Shown in pieces: positions 8,734-19,108 of a stretch of DNA of 64,000 nucleotides. Position 1 is the first letter of the stretch, and each line of letters starts with the position of its first letter. Position numbers and translations under genes: made by a program. The stretch comes from Rubellimicrobium arenae (GTDB taxonomy: Bacteria; Pseudomonadota; Alphaproteobacteria; Rhodobacterales; Rhodobacteraceae), in assembly GCF_017916275.1 (NCBI RefSeq), contig NZ_JAFMST010000006.1, positions 124,001 to 188,000 of the forward strand, read 5' to 3'. Under the pieces are notes generated by a model that was given only the letters and a program-made list of their open reading frames with translations, was not told the DNA's origin and did not search any database.

Positions 8734-11700
8734 TCAAGTCGGCAGGCCGGATCCGGTCGCGCGGCGCAGGGCCGCCATGACGAGAGGAGAAGGCAGGTAG
8801 GTCAGCTGCGCCGCCCGCGTCCAGAGGACGGCCGTGCGGATCTCCCGGCCCGGATAGAGCACGCCCAACATCGCCGCATAGGCGCCAAGCTGGCGAAGGA
8901 TGCCCTCAGGGACCTGTTCGGCCGTATTGGGAACGACGCGGTTGGTCTTGAAGTCAATGGCCGTGACGATGTCCGACGTCACGACCAGGCGGTCGATCAG
9001 GCCATGAAGCCGTCCCAGCCCGTCCACCTCGGCGCTGAGCTCGATCTCGGCCAGGGTGTCGGGCCCGAAGAGGTCGGCAAGCTCGGGGTTGGCGATCAGC
9101 TCGCCGGCCTCGGCGACGATCTGCTCGAGATCCCCGGCCAGGAAGGCCTCTTCTGTGGCGGCCAAAAGCGCCAGGACGGCCTTGGGGGAGGTCCGGGGCA
9201 GGTGCTCGAGCGCGAGATGCATGAGGTGCCCACGCGCAAGGGACCGGGCGCGGACAGCTTCCGGGTCCTGGTCCGCGTCCTCGTCGTCCAGGATCTTGGC
9301 CCCTCCCAGGTCCGAAGGGGCGCGGGCCTGGAGGTGCGGCCCGGGCGTGGTCACAGGGGCCAGGTCCGGCACGGGAACGACCGGCTGGGGCAGACGGCGC
9401 GCCCGGCGCGGTGCCAGGGGCAGGTGATCCCAGTCGCCTCCATAACGCCGGCCCATGCCGTCCAGGACCGGGACCTGAGGCGCCTCCAAGGCATCCAGGC
9501 CCTTTTCGACAGCGCCGTGCCAGCTCTCCGGGCCACATTCCCCGGCCGCGCAGACGACCAGCCAGGACTCGGCCCGGGTCATGGCCACATAGAGCAGGCG
9601 CCGCCGTTCGCGCTCCTGCGCGTCGAGGAGAGAGGCCCGCCTGTCCCGCATGGCACGCGGCATGTCGCTCCGGCCACAGGCCCACAGGACGTAAGGGCGG
9701 CCCGGCATGGAGTAGAGCGGCGACAGGGGAGGCGCATTGCGCTTGGCGCAGTCGGGCAGGAACACGATCGGCGCTTCCAGACCCTTGGAGCCGTGAACGG
9801 TCATCACGCGGATGCGGTCGCCGGCGGCGTCCATCTGGCGCTTCACCTCCGCTTCGTCCTGCCCTCTCCATTCCAGGAAGCCGGTCAGGGAGGGCACGGA
9901 TTCCTGCTCATAGGAGAGCGCCTGGGACAGGAACGCATCGATCCCGTCCTCGGCCTCGGGGCCGAGCCGGGCGAGCAGCCGCCTCCGCCCGTCGTGCCGG
10001 AGCAGGAGTCGGTTCACGAGATCGTAGGGCCGGAGGAAGTCGGATTTCCGCCGCAGGTCGTCGAGGATCGCCCGCGCCTCGCAGGGCGGCGCATGGCAGA
10101 GCGCCTCCCACAGGGTCTGTCCTTCGGGACGGGGCTGGGCCAGCTGGAAGAGCTGCTTCTCGGTCCAGTTAAAGAGCGGGCTCTTGAGAGCGCAGGCAAG
10201 GGACAGCGAGTCGTCGGGAAGAGCCAGGAACCGGAGCACCGCCTCGATGTCGCGGACGGCCAGTTCGGCCCGCAGCTTGAGCCGGTCCGCCCCGGCCACG
10301 TCGAGGTTGCGCTTCTTGAGCTCCCGGATGATGGCCGAGAACAGCGCGCTCCGGCGTTGCACCAGGATCATCACGTCGCCGGGCGTCACGGGCCGACGCA
10401 TCCAGGTCCCATCCACCTCCACAGGCAGGGTGCCGTCCCGGAGGATTTCCTCGACCGATCGGGCCACCTGCTCGGCCAGCAGGATCGACTCGCTTCGCGG
10501 ATCCTCCGAATCGACCGGGTCCGTCCAGTGACGCTCCTCCCGGGTCTTCTCGGCCTTGGGAATGGCGGGCCAGAGATCGACCCGACCCGGCATTCCGGCC
10601 TTGAAGGCAAGGTGATGCGGCGCGGCATCCCCCAGGCCCTCATGGTCCTGGAACGTGGCGTCCACGACCCGCAGGACGGCTTCGGAGGAGCGGAACGAAT
10701 ACTCCAGCGCAGTGGACTGGAGCGTTTGACCGATCCGGCCCAACCGTTCGCCGAAATGCGCCTGCATGCGGTCGAAGCCTTCGGCGTCCGCTCCCTGGAA
10801 CGAGAAGATCGACTGCTTGCGGTCCCCGACGACAAAGATCGTGCGACGGCGTTGCGGGTCCCGCCCTTCCCCGGCCGCGAACTCGTCGGCCAACTTCTCG
10901 ATCACCGCCCACTGGCCCGGCGATGTGTCCTGCGCTTCGTCCACGAGGATGTGGTCAATGCCGCCATCAAGGCGCCAGAGCACCCACTGGGCCACGGCCG
11001 GATCGGTCAGCAAGCTCCGCGCGCGTGCGATGAGGTCGTCGAAATCCAGGAGGCCGCGGGCCAGCTTCTTGCGCTCATAGGCGTCCACGAAGGCGCTTGC
11101 GAAGGCATGGAGGTCGCGGTTGCGGGCGTGCGCCGCCAGGCAGAGCCGCAGGTCGCGCGCGGCCTCCACCTCCTTCATCAGCTCCTCGAGACGCTCGACG
11201 AGTTCGGGCTCCTTGGTCCGGAGCGCCTTGGTCGGGAAGGCCCCGATCTTGGCGGTGTAGGGGCCGCTCTTTTCTGCGCTCTCACCGTATAGGAACCACC
11301 GTTCAAGCTCGGCCAGACTGTCGAGGCTGAACCGGACCTGGGCGCAGACCCGGGCCAGCGCGACGCCCGCCTTCTTGTCCGTGACGGTGCCGGTGCCGCA
11401 CAGCGTGACGACGTCCCGTAGCAGCTGCCGCCGTTCAGTGGACTCGATGCAGGCCAGGAGCGACTCTTCGGTCACGTCCTCTGCCAGATCGAGCAGCCCG
11501 CGAAGGTCAGCCTCGCTGGGACCGGGCCAGAACGCTTCACGCTTTCCTGCGATCTCCTCCAGCATGCGTTCGAAGGCATCGCCGGACAGGTGCTGCGCCA
11601 CGGCATCCACCAGGGGCGCTTGGGAACCCGTGGCCATATCCTCGGCCACCTCGGCCCGCAGCAGAGCCATGCCACGGTCGTCCAGCTCGCGGAACTGCGG

Positions 11701-12147
11701 CGAGACCCCGGCTTCGAGTGGAAAGCGACGCAGAAGCGAGGCGCAGAACGCGTGGATCGTCTGGATCTTGAGGCCGCCCGGCGTCTCGAGGGCCTGAGCG
11801 AAAAGACGGCGCGCCTCCCGAAGGTTCACGGGCTCCAAGCCTTCGGTCAGGCCAAGAAGGCGGAGCTCCTCGATGAGCTGGTCATCCTCCTTCATCGCCC
11901 AGCCGCCCAGCCGACGGAACAGGCGGGTCTGCATCTCGGCGGCTGCGGCCTTGGTGTAGGTGAGGCACAGGATGTTGGCGGGATCGACCCCAGCCAGCAG
12001 GAGCCGTGCCACCCGATCGGTGAGCACGCGGGTCTTTCCGCTGCCCGCGTTGGCCGAGAGCCACGTCGAGGCCAGAGGATCCGCGGCTTGGCGCTGCCGC
12101 TCGGCCGCCGGGTGGTCGGCCAGGAAGGTCGGGCGGGGAGCGGTCAT
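8734..12147 (-). CDS. addA: AddA, helicase-nuclease subunit of double-strand-break repair
   Basis: A 1137-aa UvrD-like helicase/nuclease that with AddB resects broken DNA ends for recombination; it is the alphaproteobacterial counterpart of RecBCD. The Walker A is [20 protein letters not shown] (about residues 27-46). Motif II is [14 protein letters not shown], motif [20 protein letters not shown], and motif [19 protein letters not shown]. The C-terminal RecB-type nuclease motif is [14 protein letters not shown] near residue 1065. Length is normal for the family. The gene follows addB by about 40 bp and precedes trxA. Confidence 0.96.
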   Translation of the reverse strand: MTAPRPTFLADHPAAERQRQAADPLASTWLSANAGSGKTRVLTDRVARLLLAGVDPANILCLTYTKAAAAEMQTRLFRRLGGWAMKEDDQLIEELRLLGLTEGLEPVNLREARRLFAQALETPGGLKIQTIHAFCASLLRRFPLEAGVSPQFRELDDRGMALLRAEVAEDMATGSQAPLVDAVAQHLSGDAFERMLEEIAGKREAFWPGPSEADLRGLLDLAEDVTEESLLACIESTERRQLLRDVVTLCGTGTVTDKKAGVALARVCAQVRFSLDSLAELERWFLYGESAEKSGPYTAKIGAFPTKALRTKEPELVERLEELMKEVEAARDLRLCLAAHARNRDLHAFASAFVDAYERKKLARGLLDFDDLIARARSLLTDPAVAQWVLWRLDGGIDHILVDEAQDTSPGQWAVIEKLADEFAAGEGRDPQRRRTIFVVGDRKQSIFSFQGADAEGFDRMQAHFGERLGRIGQTLQSTALEYSFRSSEAVLRVVDATFQDHEGLGDAAPHHLAFKAGMPGRVDLWPAIPKAEKTREERHWTDPVDSEDPRSESILLAEQVARSVEEILRDGTLPVEVDGTWMRRPVTPGDVMILVQRRSALFSAIIRELKKRNLDVAGADRLKLRAELAVRDIEAVLRFLALPDDSLSLACALKSPLFNWTEKQLFQLAQPRPEGQTLWEALCHAPPCEARAILDDLRRKSDFLRPYDLVNRLLLRHDGRRRLLARLGPEAEDGIDAFLSQALSYEQESVPSLTGFLEWRGQDEAEVKRQMDAAGDRIRVMTVHGSKGLEAPIVFLPDCAKRNAPPLSPLYSMPGRPYVLWACGRSDMPRAMRDRRASLLDAQERERRRLLYVAMTRAESWLVVCAAGECGPESWHGAVEKGLDALEAPQVPVLDGMGRRYGGDWDHLPLAPRRARRLPQPVVPVPDLAPVTTPGPHLQARAPSDLGGAKILDDEDADQDPEAVRARSLARGHLMHLALEHLPRTSPKAVLALLAATEEAFLAGDLEQIVAEAGELIANPELADLFGPDTLAEIELSAEVDGLGRLHGLIDRLVVTSDIVTAIDFKTNRVVPNTAEQVPEGILRQLGAYAAMLGVLYPGREIRTAVLWTRAAQLTYLPSPLVMAALRRATGSGLPT

Positions 12148-12190
12148 CCGGAAGCGGGCGAGGTCCTGGGTGGCGTCGGGTCCGACGCTA

Positions 12191-15130
12191 TCAGACCATG
12201 TCCTCCGGCGTCACGGGGGTCGCATGATCCCATTCGCCGTATCGTGCAAGATGGTCATGGTCGCCTTCCCAATCTTCCCGCTCGACCGCCATGCGCGCCG
12301 AGAAGCCGCGCGCGGGGTCCATCCAGGCGCGCAGGAGGACCTGGAGTTCCTCCCAGACCTGATCGGGCGAGATCTCGGACAGGGGCGCCCTGATGACCTG
12401 AGGATTCGACCCGAGCCCGACGAAGGCGGCATCCGCGACTTTGAGGGCCCCCAAGGCCCCGAAGGCGCCTCGTTCGGCCATTGCCGCCATGAGGAGCAGC
12501 TGCTTTGCGAACTGCTTCTGCTGCTTTTCGGTCGGGACCTGCCCGGTCTTGTAGTCGAGGATGACCGCCTTGCGGTCCGGGGTGAGGTCGATGCGATCCG
12601 CCTTGGCCACGAGGACGATGCCAAGGCCGGGCAGCTCGATCTCGCCCTTGGTTTCGAAGAGCTGGGGCGTGGCCCGGGTGCGGCGGTCGGCTTCGGTTTC
12701 AAGGAACCACGGAGCCACCCGCGCCAGATGGGCCAGCCACAACCGTCGCATCACGGGCCAGGCGCAATCTGTTTCAAACACCTCGGAGGCGGTCTGAAGA
12801 AGTTTGAGAGCTGCTTCGGGCTGTTCCGGAGAGACCCCGGCCTTGATGAAGTTCTCCAGGGCGCGATGCATGACGGTGCCACGCAGCGGAGCGTCCGGAG
12901 CCGCCGTGAGCGGGTCGAGGGCCGGCAGGCGGAGCACCGATTCGGCGTAGACGGAGTAGGGGTCCCGGCGCAGCCTCTCGATCGCGGTGACCGAGATGCG
13001 TCGGGGGCGTGCCCAGACCGGCGGCCGGGGTGAGGGCCGGGGTGCCGGCTCGAGGCGTTGCTGGGGGCGCGACAGGGCTGCCGCACGTGCGAGCCATCGG
13101 TCGCCGCGTTCCCGCATTCGGGCGATCGCGTCGGGGCCGCCTTGCCCCGGCAGTCCGTCGAGCAGGTTGGCGAGGCGGTTGAGCCACCGCGACGGGACGG
13201 TCGGGGCCTCGTCGGTCCGCACCGCCCGTGTGATCCAGGCCTCCGGGGCGCCAAGGGCCAGCATGTAGTCCAGAGCGGTCTGGCCAATGCGACGTTCGGG
13301 TAGGGGCAGGCCTGCGGTTTCCCGCATGCGACGATTGAGCCAGGGATCGGTCGATGCGGCCGGGGGCCAGACCCCTTCGTTCATGCCGCCGAGGATGACG
13401 AGGTCGGCTGTTTGCGCCCGCGATTCCAGCGTGCCCCAGATCAGCGCCTGGGGATGGCCACGGTCCCGGTCCCTGACTTCGGCAGTATCGAGCACGCCAT
13501 CGAACAGGCTCGCGTAGTCGCGGGGCGAGAGGCGTCCCCCGGCGTCCGCATGGCGGGCAAGCTGATCGCAGACCCGGCGAGCCTCGCGTCCCGCAGCCTC
13601 CTGCCAGAGCGGTGATGTGCCGGCCGAGTCCGGGGCCGAGGCAAAGGCCTCGGTCAGCGCCAAGTGGTCGGCGACGTGCTCGGACAAGGGCCGGTCGTCC
13701 CGCGGATGCAGGCGGTCGAGCAAACTGGCCAGCCAGTCGGCCCAGGCGGAGACCCCGGGATCCTGGCCGACCTGTCGTGCCGCAAAGCTACGGATCGCCG
13801 CCGAGCCAACGACCGGAGGACCCCGGCGGCGGAGCGACAGCTCCAGTTCGTGCGTGCGGCGAAGATGGGGTCCCCGGTCGCTGCTGGCGTGGCAGAGCGG
13901 ATGCTTGAGGAGGGACAGCAGCATCTCTCCGGAGATCCGGGCGCCCCTCAGATCCGCGACCTGCCGCAGGAGACGACCCGGTGGCGATAGCGGCAGAGGC
14001 TCGCCTGCGCTGTCGTCCGGGCTCACCCCCCAGCGGTCCAGCGCGGCCGCGACGGCGCGCGTGAGCACCCGGTCGGGCGTCACGAGGGCGCAGGTCCGAC
14101 CCTCCTCGATGGCCTCCCTCATGCGAAGCGCGATGGCTTCGGCCTCGCTCCGGGGGGAGGGGGCCTCGATCAGGGTGAGATGCTCGCAGGCGGGGGCGAG
14201 GTCGCCCAGGAGCGGACCTTCGGACAGCCATTGATCGGTCACGGGTGGGGGACGAAGGGACAGGGACACCAGCCGGTTGCGCAACGCGCAGGCGGGCGGA
14301 GTCGGGGTCCAAGACCCCACTTCGGCGGGGCCGAGGCCCAGCCGGCGCAGAAGGCAAGCATACAGGAACTGGGGGTGATCCTCGCCCGTCAGCGGGCTGT
14401 CGAGCCGGTCCCATATCGGTCCGGGCAGGTCCGTGTCGAAGCCGGGCAGGACCACCGCCCCTTGCGGCAGGCGCGACACCACCTCCATGAGCCGCATCGT
14501 TGCCCCGCGCGATCCCGTGGCTCCGGCGACGATCATCGGGTCGGCCGGCGGGGCGGTCAGCCATTGCCGTTCCAGCCGGTCCACCACGCGGCGCATCCGC
14601 GCGTCGCCGTCAGGCGCACCCTCGGCTTCGAACCACGGCTCCAGGATGCGGAGGAACTTGAGCGAGCGCGCCCAGTGGCCGGACAGATCCGCCACGTCGA
14701 GCCCGGCAATGGCCGAGGGCGGCACGCCTTCGCCCTGCATCTCTTCCATCAGATCGGCCAGGCTGTCCGAGAGGTCGAAGAGCCGGGCCCGGGGCGCGAG
14801 GTCAGGTTCCCTCGCCAGGAGGGCAGCAATCAGCTGCGACAGCTCCAACCGACGGCGCAGCGCCGGAACCGGCGGCGGCAGGTCAGCGCCGATCGGATCC
14901 AGCGCGACGTCGCCGATCAGGCGGATCCGCGGCACGATCCGCGCGGCTCCTTTGTCGAAGGCGTCGCGCAACTGGCGCTGCATGCGGCGGGTGGGAACAT
15001 AGATCGTGACGCGGGCCCAACTCTCGGGCGAACCCCCGTCGAGCCGCTGGGCCAGACCGCGCAGCATCTCGCGCGCGAAGTCCGCCCCGGGCGGCAGGCC
15101 GAAGACGCGAGGCCCCGGGGAACTGAACAT
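12191..15130 (-). CDS. addB: AddB, partner subunit of the AddAB helicase-nuclease
   Basis: A 979-aa protein, the alphaproteobacterial AddB type. It starts MFSSPGPRVFGLPPGADFAR; its ATG overlaps the stop of the nucleotidyltransferase gene (TGATG). The N-terminal half resembles an inactivated helicase fold. The C-terminal RecB-like nuclease shows KAVILDYKTGQVPTEKQQKQ near residue 870, preceded by LRGTVMHRALENFIKAG. With AddA it gives the two nuclease active sites of the complex, one per DNA strand. A 23-codon in-frame extension upstream overlaps the neighbouring gene and is not used. Confidence 0.94.
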   Translation of the reverse strand: MFSSPGPRVFGLPPGADFAREMLRGLAQRLDGGSPESWARVTIYVPTRRMQRQLRDAFDKGAARIVPRIRLIGDVALDPIGADLPPPVPALRRRLELSQLIAALLAREPDLAPRARLFDLSDSLADLMEEMQGEGVPPSAIAGLDVADLSGHWARSLKFLRILEPWFEAEGAPDGDARMRRVVDRLERQWLTAPPADPMIVAGATGSRGATMRLMEVVSRLPQGAVVLPGFDTDLPGPIWDRLDSPLTGEDHPQFLYACLLRRLGLGPAEVGSWTPTPPACALRNRLVSLSLRPPPVTDQWLSEGPLLGDLAPACEHLTLIEAPSPRSEAEAIALRMREAIEEGRTCALVTPDRVLTRAVAAALDRWGVSPDDSAGEPLPLSPPGRLLRQVADLRGARISGEMLLSLLKHPLCHASSDRGPHLRRTHELELSLRRRGPPVVGSAAIRSFAARQVGQDPGVSAWADWLASLLDRLHPRDDRPLSEHVADHLALTEAFASAPDSAGTSPLWQEAAGREARRVCDQLARHADAGGRLSPRDYASLFDGVLDTAEVRDRDRGHPQALIWGTLESRAQTADLVILGGMNEGVWPPAASTDPWLNRRMRETAGLPLPERRIGQTALDYMLALGAPEAWITRAVRTDEAPTVPSRWLNRLANLLDGLPGQGGPDAIARMRERGDRWLARAAALSRPQQRLEPAPRPSPRPPVWARPRRISVTAIERLRRDPYSVYAESVLRLPALDPLTAAPDAPLRGTVMHRALENFIKAGVSPEQPEAALKLLQTASEVFETDCAWPVMRRLWLAHLARVAPWFLETEADRRTRATPQLFETKGEIELPGLGIVLVAKADRIDLTPDRKAVILDYKTGQVPTEKQQKQFAKQLLLMAAMAERGAFGALGALKVADAAFVGLGSNPQVIRAPLSEISPDQVWEELQVLLRAWMDPARGFSARMAVEREDWEGDHDHLARYGEWDHATPVTPEDMV

Positions 15131-15813
15131 CAGCCAGCCTCCGCCTGCAGCAGACGTTCCGCCAGCCGGAGGTTCTCGGGCCGGCCCACGTCGCACCATT
15201 GCCCCTCATGGACAAGGCCAAAGAGCCCGCCCCGCGCGGCAGCCCGGTCCCAAAGCCGGTTCAGGGAGAACACAGGGTCGGAAATTTCGGCCAGTCCTTC
15301 GGTGCGGAGGATCTGCGCGCCCGTATAGACATGACCGGTCCCCCGGGCGAGACGCCCCGTGGGGTCAATGTCGAAATCACCCTGGCCCGCATAGCCCAGG
15401 GCCTGCGAAGTCGGGACCAGAAGCAGCAAGGCCTCCATTCGGGGCGACCACGCCTGGCCCAGGGCGATCAGCGGATTGGGTCCCGTCCAGGCCGCATCGC
15501 TGTTGAGCGTCCAGACCGGACCTTGTCCCAAGAGCGGCAAGGCCGCCTTGAGGCCGCCGCCCGTCTCGAGAAGGCGCTCGCTCTCGTCCGAGATCCGAAC
15601 AGGGTGGCTGGCCAGATAGGTGCGGAGTTGGTCCGCCTTGTAGTGAACATTCACCACGGTGGGCTCCGCGCCCGCCTCCCGGGCGAAGTCCAGCGCCTGG
15701 TCGATCAGACGGCGGCCCGCCACCTCGATCAAAGGCTTGGGCCGGTCCGCCGTCAGGGCCCCCATGCGGGTGCCGAGCCCGGCGGCGAAGATCATGGCCG
15801 GGTGCGATGTCAC
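15130..15813 (-). CDS. Sugar-1-phosphate nucleotidyltransferase, MurU-like
   Basis: A 227-aa nucleotidyltransferase. The N-terminus PAMIFAAGLGTRMGALTADR with following PKPLIEVAGRRLIDQ is the nucleotide- and metal-binding signature of this fold. It lies directly downstream of an AmgK-like phosphotransferase. In Pseudomonas, AmgK phosphorylates MurNAc or GlcNAc at the anomeric position and MurU transfers UMP to make UDP-MurNAc, bypassing de novo synthesis. The same pairing here supports a MurU-like role in cell-wall recycling, but substrate specificity is inferred. Overlaps both neighbours by a few bases. Confidence 0.8.
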   Translation of the reverse strand: MTSHPAMIFAAGLGTRMGALTADRPKPLIEVAGRRLIDQALDFAREAGAEPTVVNVHYKADQLRTYLASHPVRISDESERLLETGGGLKAALPLLGQGPVWTLNSDAAWTGPNPLIALGQAWSPRMEALLLLVPTSQALGYAGQGDFDIDPTGRLARGTGHVYTGAQILRTEGLAEISDPVFSLNRLWDRAAARGGLFGLVHEGQWCDVGRPENLRLAERLLQAEAG

Positions 15814-16796
15814 GAGCGGACCTCGGGCGGCGGGACAGCCCTGCCGATCAGGTCCGCCATCGGGCTCAGGGCCGGATGTTCCAGATCCGCGCGGATGTGC
15901 GCATGGACCCGAGGCATCAAGGCCAGATAGCCGGGCTTGCCTCTTTCATGGGCGAGGCGCGCGAAGATCCCCAGGATGCGCAGGTTGCGTTGGAGTCCCA
16001 GCACGGCCGCGGCCGCAGTGACCTGGGCGTCCTCGCGCCCCGTCGCTTCCGCGAAGCGACGCATCATGGCCGTGCGCAACTCATCTCCCGTGTCCCGCCT
16101 CGCATCGCGGAGGAGGGAGGCCAGGTCGTATTCGGGCGGGGCCAGCAGGGCATCCTGGAAGTCCAGAAGGCCAAGACGGTCGGTCCCTTCGCGCTCCGGG
16201 CGCCACACGAGGTTCTCGGCATGGTAGTCGCGCAAGGCCAGGACGCTGGGTGTGCCGGCGTGGACTTCCAGCACCTCGCGCAGCCGGCCCGTGACCTCGG
16301 CTGCGAGACGGGGGTCGGTGTCGGGCGCGTAATGCTCCCACAAGGGTGCGATCATGCCCGCGGCCCGGAGCGGTGTCAGCGCCACCAGGCCCTCGGGAGG
16401 CGGGGCCGGCTGCAGGCGGCCCAGGACGTCGACGGCCACTCCGTACAGGAGACGGGTGTCGTCCGGTTGCCGGTCCAGCCACCCGGCCATGTGCGAAAAT
16501 CCCAGATCCTCGATCAGCAGAAGGCCGCCGTCCCGCGCCAGGACTTTGGGGGCGCAGAGATCCAAGCTCAGAAGATGCTGCCCGATGCTCAGGAATGGGG
16601 CGACGGAGTCGGGTTCGGCTTGGGCGTCCATCAGGATGGCGGTGCGCCCCTCAGGTCCCCAGAGCCGTTCATACCTGCGGCCCGACGCGTCCCCGGCCAA
16701 GGGCTCGCGCCGCCAGCCTGCCACGCCCGTGGCGGCGAGGAACTCCTGGCAAGGATCGATTTCCTGGTCCGAAACAAGCGGGGTGGCGTCAGGCAT
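15810..16796 (-). CDS. Aminoglycoside-phosphotransferase-like sugar kinase, AmgK-like
   Basis: A 328-aa member of the APH/ChoK kinase fold. The ATP-binding region shows PLAGDASGRRYERLW, the catalytic loop is ALRDYHAENLVWRPER and the metal-binding loop LGLLDFQDALLAPPEYDLAS. Position between tsaE and the MurU-like gene is the conserved alphaproteobacterial context for anomeric MurNAc/GlcNAc kinase AmgK. I start at MPDATPLVSDQEI because this ATG lies within the last bases of tsaE (8-bp overlap), while the longer extension overlaps tsaE heavily. It could be annotated simply as a phosphotransferase. Confidence 0.8.
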   Translation of the reverse strand: MPDATPLVSDQEIDPCQEFLAATGVAGWRREPLAGDASGRRYERLWGPEGRTAILMDAQAEPDSVAPFLSIGQHLLSLDLCAPKVLARDGGLLLIEDLGFSHMAGWLDRQPDDTRLLYGVAVDVLGRLQPAPPPEGLVALTPLRAAGMIAPLWEHYAPDTDPRLAAEVTGRLREVLEVHAGTPSVLALRDYHAENLVWRPEREGTDRLGLLDFQDALLAPPEYDLASLLRDARRDTGDELRTAMMRRFAEATGREDAQVTAAAAVLGLQRNLRILGIFARLAHERGKPGYLALMPRVHAHIRADLEHPALSPMADLIGRAVPPPEVRS

Positions 16797-17256
16797 CGAG
16801 GCCCTCCAGGCGCGGCTTCCATTCAGGCGAGCCCGAAAAGGTCGCGACCCGCGCCTCCTCGTCGGATGGGGCGAGGTCGAGCACCAGGGCCGTCGGTGGG
16901 GCCAGGGGGCCAAGACGGTCGGGCCATTCGATCAGGCAGATCGCCTCTTCCATGGCAACGGCGAGACCCAGCTCCAGAACCTCCTCGGGATGCGACAGAC
17001 GATAGAGATCCGCGTGCCAGAGGGTGTCGTCGCCCTCACCATAGGTCTGGACGAGAGTGAAGGTCGGAGACGGGACCTCCGCCTGGGGATCGCCCAGCCG
17101 GGCCCGGATCAACGCTCGGGCAAAGGCGGACTTTCCGGCCCCCACGGGACCCCTGAGCAGGACGGTGTCGCCGGGCACCAGACGATCGGCCAGGCTCGCG
17201 GCCAGATGGGCGGTATCGGCTTCCGTGAAGAGGGTCTTGGGTCCGGCCAGCAGCAT
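16789..17256 (-). CDS. tsaE: TsaE, tRNA threonylcarbamoyladenosine biosynthesis ATPase
   Basis: A 155-aa P-loop ATPase needed with TsaB, TsaC and TsaD for the t6A modification at position 37 of ANN-decoding tRNAs. The Walker A is LLRGPVGAGKSAFARALI, followed by VPSPTFTLVQTY and LWHADLYRLSHPEEV, all TsaE hallmarks, and by CLIEWPDRLG. I start at MLLAGPKTLFTEADT; 37 codons encoded upstream in the same frame look non-coding. Its partner tsaD is in this window at 26787-27881. First gene of the run tsaE-amgK-murU-addB-addA-trxA-hslV. Confidence 0.92.
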   Translation of the reverse strand: MLLAGPKTLFTEADTAHLAASLADRLVPGDTVLLRGPVGAGKSAFARALIRARLGDPQAEVPSPTFTLVQTYGEGDDTLWHADLYRLSHPEEVLELGLAVAMEEAICLIEWPDRLGPLAPPTALVLDLAPSDEEARVATFSGSPEWKPRLEGLDA

Positions 17257-17458
17257 GTCCTCCAGACTACGCAGTCCGGCCGAACCCCGCCAGCCCCGCG
17301 CGGCAGGGACTACGACGTCCCTTCCGTGACGTGTCGGATCAGCGATGACAGTCGGGCAGAAGGCCACGACGTCCCACCATGCCGACCCGCTCGACTTCGG
17401 CTTGGCAAGTCCTGCCGAATCCGAGCCGTTCCGTCGGTGACTGGGTCCGACGGTGTCT

Positions 17459-19036
17459 TCAGGAGGCTACCTGAGTTGGACCGAGCCGGTGTTCAGGGTC
17501 CTCACGGAACATCGCAAGGAGACCGCCCCCGGTCAGAGTGACCAGGCGGACCCGGAGACGACGGCCGTCCCTGTGCTCCAGCGCCGTTTCCAGCGGGACC
17601 CGGGCGGAGTCCGACCGGGCGTGGAGCTGCGCCCAGAACGGGGTGGGGAGGCAGGCCCGCTCCCATTCGGCGGCTTCGGCCTGGAGGTGACCCGGATCGG
17701 TCGTTCCTTCGGTGCGTCGCCAGAGCCGGGCATAGGCCATGTTCCAGAGCGTCAGGTCCCCGGTCGGGGAGAAGGCAGCGACAGCGTCGTCCAACGCATC
17801 GAGCGCGTTGCGGGCCAGGCTGAGTTCGGCCCGGAACCGGCGCGTGAGCCCGATCTCGTCGCTGATGTCCTCGAACAGGAAGGCCACTGCGCCGTCGGGG
17901 TGCGGCCGACCCGTGACCCGGTAGATCTGGCCATTGGGCAAGCTCCAGTTCTCGCAGTACTGCCCCTGGGCGGCGGCGGCCTCGAGGGCGGCGACCTCGT
18001 CGCGCCAACCTGCATAATCGCGGGGCTCCGGGAGGATCTTGGCCTCACGGAGGCGGTCGAGCACGGTCTGGACCACGGGCCGTCCGCTCAGGAAGCCGAT
18101 GGGCAGGCCCGTGAGGTCGACGAAGGCCGGGTTGAAAAGGACGAGACGGCGGTCACGGTCGAAGATGGCCAGCCCGGTTCGCAGCGAAGCGAAGGTCTTG
18201 GCCAAGGTCTGCACGAAATGCTGACGTGCGGATTCGGCCAGGACGAGGCCGCTGACGTCATTTGCGAAATGCAGGCTGCCTTCCCCGCGGCGCACGCTCG
18301 TGACTTCGTACCAAACAGGGCTCTCGCCGACGGGCCGGGGGAGTGAAAGGCGGCGTTGCCGGCACTCTCCTTCGTTCAGGTCGCGCGGGGGCTCGAAGAG
18401 AGGCGCCGCGGGCCAGAAGGATCGGCCCCCTTCGGCCTGAGCTGGATCATCCGGTGCAACGCGATTCCGGTCCGAGAGCTCCAGGTAAGCGCGGTTCGCC
18501 CAGGACAGCTGATCCTGGGAGTCCTGCGTCCAGATCGGCAGGGGCGCATCCTCGGCGAGGCCGCGCAGCAGGAGCAACTCCGCTTCCAGCGCATCCACGG
18601 ACAGGCGATCGACACTGCCCACCGACCGGCAGTCGGTCCTGAGTGTCAGGCGAAGCAGGCCGTTCTCCTCCTCGGCCTCAAGGGTCTCGAGGCCGTCGAT
18701 GGAGGTCAGGATCAATCGCCCGTTCGCGCGCAGCTCGGACAGGCGGTGTGTCAGGACCGTGCCGAACCTGCCCCCCACGACGTCCGCTAGTCGTGACAGA
18801 TCCGAGTCAGCCCGGCGCTTGCCCCGGAGGAGTTGCCGTGCCGCTGGGGTTGCATCCACCAGCGTGCCGCCTTCGAAAAGGAAGATGACCGCCCCGCCGG
18901 CCGATAATGAACGGACAGGTGCCGCATCCGTCCAGCGATCAAGGCCAAAGACAATCGCGGATGCCCCGACGAACGCGGAAAGTCCCGCGCCGAGGATGTT
19001 GAGGGCGTGCAGCACCATTCCTCCTGTCCAGGCCAT
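17459..19036 (-). CDS. PAS-domain protein without a kinase domain
   Basis: A 525-aa protein with an N-terminal hydrophobic segment (LHALNILGAGLSAFVGASAI, residues 9-28) followed by several PAS-like repeats. The clearest unit starts near LAKTFASLRTGLAIFDRDRR and runs through LVLFNPAFVDLTGLP; a second near LDALDDAVAAFSPTGDLTLW. There is no HisKA or HATPase domain, so it is a sensor-like protein with no visible output, unless it acts by protein contact. It sits between tsaE and regB in the same orientation, a frequent neighbour of the RegBA system in this order. Function unknown. Confidence 0.75.
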   Translation of the reverse strand: MAWTGGMVLHALNILGAGLSAFVGASAIVFGLDRWTDAAPVRSLSAGGAVIFLFEGGTLVDATPAARQLLRGKRRADSDLSRLADVVGGRFGTVLTHRLSELRANGRLILTSIDGLETLEAEEENGLLRLTLRTDCRSVGSVDRLSVDALEAELLLLRGLAEDAPLPIWTQDSQDQLSWANRAYLELSDRNRVAPDDPAQAEGGRSFWPAAPLFEPPRDLNEGECRQRRLSLPRPVGESPVWYEVTSVRRGEGSLHFANDVSGLVLAESARQHFVQTLAKTFASLRTGLAIFDRDRRLVLFNPAFVDLTGLPIGFLSGRPVVQTVLDRLREAKILPEPRDYAGWRDEVAALEAAAAQGQYCENWSLPNGQIYRVTGRPHPDGAVAFLFEDISDEIGLTRRFRAELSLARNALDALDDAVAAFSPTGDLTLWNMAYARLWRRTEGTTDPGHLQAEAAEWERACLPTPFWAQLHARSDSARVPLETALEHRDGRRLRVRLVTLTGGGLLAMFREDPEHRLGPTQVAS

Positions 19037-19108
19037 CTTGGGCAGGAATGGGCAGGAAAGATTAATTAGCAGTTAATCACTTTCGCCGAGTGGCTTGGGG
19101 ATGCCTCT

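Noticed and set aside
9004-11292. 762-codon plus-strand frame opposite addA
   Set aside because: Antisense to clear AddA motifs; rich in His/Gly/Arg as expected for antisense of GC-rich genes.
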